Part shown: positions 7,449 through 8,301 of the stretch, one piece after another
Layout of the letters: each line of letters opens with the position of its first letter
Numbering within the stretch: position 1 is the first letter of the stretch
Source: Gemmatimonadales bacterium
Lineage (GTDB): Bacteria; Gemmatimonadota; Gemmatimonadetes; Gemmatimonadales; GWC2-71-9
Direction: 5' to 3'
Assembly: GCA_013812695.1 (NCBI GenBank)
Contig: JACCSZ010000081.1
Coordinates: 1-8,301 of the forward strand
Length of the DNA: 8,301 nucleotides
Notes under the pieces: model-generated
Databases searched by the model: none
What the model saw: the letters and a program-made list of their open reading frames with translations, nothing else
Told to the model about the DNA's origin: nothing
Made by a program: the position numbers and the translations under genes

Positions 7449-7547
7449 GGGAGAGCGGTCGGCGACGCGTCCCGATGGCGCTCGGGCCTCGGCGCAATCT
7501 ACCTCCCCCCAGTGTGCGGTGCCGTCACCTGCACCAGCGGCGTTCGT

Positions 7548-8057
7548 CTATTTGGCTCCCGCGGCGGGCAGCGACAGCAGGTAGTCGCCGACGCTGTCGG
7601 GAGCTGCGCTGGCGGTAACCCGGCCCCGTTCGGCCAGGAGGAGGCGCGTGCCTGCCGCCTCGAGTTTGACCCTGCGCGCGTCGCGCGGGATCGCGATCGC
7701 GAAGGTGTCGACCGCGCCATGGCCCTCGATCGTCAGGCGCTCCGCGTCCGTGGTGAAGGTGGCCGCGCCAGCGGGCGCCTGCACGACCACCTGGCCGCGC
7801 TCGACGAGCGACACCCGCACCAGCCCGCCACGCTCCGAGGAAGTGAAGTCGATGGTGAGCGCGCCTCCCGGCGCCACCGCGATTCCGGCGCGGCCCCGGT
7901 CGCCAACGTGCGCTTGCGCTGGAGCAGAGTCGGCTGAAGCGGGCGAAGGTTGCTCCGTACGTCCGGTCAAGCGGGCCACGAGGGTGGTGGCCCAGCGCGG
8001 CAACGACGACCTCGTCGCAGCGACCGCCATCCCCGCGGCACCGAGGGTGAGGAACAC
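7548..8057 (-). CDS. Hypothetical protein: one N-terminal membrane segment plus beta-rich extracytoplasmic domain (N-terminus doubtful)
   Basis: 169 residues if the GTG at 8057 is used. A hydrophobic segment, FLTLGAAGMAVAA, is followed by a Pro/Ser/Ala-rich linker (about residues 35-55). A domain rich in alternating hydrophobic residues then runs from GIAVAPGGALTIDF to VGDYLLSLPAAG and suggests a beta-sandwich. This layout resembles the C-terminal part of membrane-bound anti-sigma-like proteins of Gemmatimonadota, but I cannot name a family. No zinc-finger or other N-terminal sigma-binding region is present. No Shine-Dalgarno precedes GTG 8057 or the internal ATG at 8030. Third-position GC bias favours this frame up to about 8057 and the frame of the carboxypeptidase-like domain beyond it. 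The present start may therefore be the result of a frameshift or a rearranged junction. The gene ends 112 bases before the DinB-like start. Confidence 0.6.
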   Translation of the reverse strand: MFLTLGAAGMAVAATRSSLPRWATTLVARLTGRTEQPSPASADSAPAQAHVGDRGRAGIAVAPGGALTIDFTSSERGGLVRVSLVERGQVVVQAPAGAATFTTDAERLTIEGHGAVDTFAIAIPRDARRVKLEAAGTRLLLAERGRVTASAAPDSVGDYLLSLPAAGAK

Positions 8058-8301
8058 CGCCGGTACGGGGTGTCGTCGCCTTCGAGGCCGCGCACCGCGA
8101 CCTTCGGGCGCACTTCGATGGTTCGGAGCCTGATGGGCACCGGACGCAGTGTGAGGTTGATCTCGAGCGTTCCCCCGTTCGGCACCAGGGCGTGCAGCAC
8201 GCGCGGTTCGTAGCCGATGAAGCGGACGGTCACATGCTGGGGACCAGGTGGCACGTCCGTCAACGCGTAGCGGCCATCGGCGCCGGCCGCGGTCACGCGG
8301 C
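7967..8301 (-). CDS. Carboxypeptidase-regulatory-like domain protein (5' partial; 3' end possibly frameshifted)
   Basis: Read from the right edge, the protein begins RVTAAGADGRYALTDVPPG and continues QHVTVRFIGYEPR, then LEINLTLRPVPIRLRTIEVR. This is the transthyretin-like fold of CarboxypepD_reg domains: a D/G-GRY turn, V.PG, then IGY and a closing L...V strand. Such domains sit at the N-terminus of TonB-dependent receptors and of many secreted or cell-surface proteins. The true start lies outside the window. After GLEGDDTP (near 8065) the same frame runs to a stop at 7967 but turns into Arg/Ser/Pro/Trp-rich sequence with poor third-position GC, as expected for a wrong frame. The last 30 or so residues are therefore probably not genuine, and the real product may continue in the frame of the neighbouring gene. 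Confidence 0.55.
   Translation of the reverse strand, partial: RVTAAGADGRYALTDVPPGPQHVTVRFIGYEPRVLHALVPNGGTLEINLTLRPVPIRLRTIEVRPKVAVRGLEGDDTPYRRCSSPSVPRGWRSLRRGRRCRAGPPPSWPA

Noticed and set aside
7471..7486. Short inverted repeat CCCGA...TCGGG upstream of the DinB-like gene
   Set aside because: Only a five-base stem, expected by chance in sequence this rich in G and C.
7496..7501. Minus-strand TAGATT as a -10 box for the DinB-HXXEE operon
   Set aside because: No -35-like hexamer at 16-18 bases upstream; the nearest candidate, GTGACG, is 21 bases away.
6815..7618. Plus-strand open frame (267 residues) across the DinB-like gene
   Set aside because: Antisense to a gene with a clear metal-binding triad and strong Shine-Dalgarno; no motif was recognised in it.
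1..8301. CRISPR arrays, tRNA or rRNA genes, insertion-sequence ends, phage or conjugation genes
   Set aside because: Looked for on both strands; no regularly spaced repeats, no tRNA-like cloverleaf, and no transposase or integrase motifs were seen.

Overview
This is a GC-rich bacterial window (roughly 65-70% G+C). It reads as ordinary chromosomal DNA from a soil or sediment type Gram-negative bacterium. The outer-membrane efflux lipoprotein shows two membranes. The carboxypeptidase-regulatory-like fold and the membrane-anchored beta-rich protein at the right end recall Gemmatimonadota and neighbouring phyla, but that placement is a low-confidence inference from memory of such proteins.

Layout, left to right. 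(1) 1-4347, plus strand: the end of a drug-efflux operon. It holds an RND inner-membrane pump of the MexF/OqxB clade, cut by the left window edge, and overlaps by 8 bases a NodT/OprM-type outer-membrane lipoprotein. The periplasmic adaptor expected for a tripartite pump would lie just left of the window. (2) 4348-4472: a short convergent intergenic gap with a perfect 13-bp hairpin, the likely end of transcription for both sides. (3) 4473-5618, minus strand: a stand-alone MetE C-terminal-like zinc methyltransferase, 381 residues, with the start fixed by a Shine-Dalgarno. (4) 5619-6326: a gene-poor stretch with a degraded plus-strand DUF2264-family gene. It is frameshifted at a six-C run and loses family resemblance after about 6290, just before the end of the convergent neighbour. 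(5) 6327-7435, minus strand: a translationally coupled pair, a DinB/YfiT-like putative metal-dependent protein followed by a small HXXEE-family membrane protein. (6) 7548-8301, minus strand: a beta-rich protein with one N-terminal membrane segment. Directly upstream, in another frame, is a carboxypeptidase-regulatory-like domain running off the right edge. Coding character switches frame near 8058-8070, so this is either a frameshifted single gene or a rearranged junction.

The efflux genes form one machine that exports small hydrophobic compounds from inner membrane or periplasm to outside. The DinB and HXXEE genes are probably co-expressed. The other genes have no evident functional link. 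I did not find a convincing new biological system. The points most worth a second look are the two frame breaks (near 6055-6060 and 8058-8070), the truncation near 6290, and the hairpin at 4378-4409.
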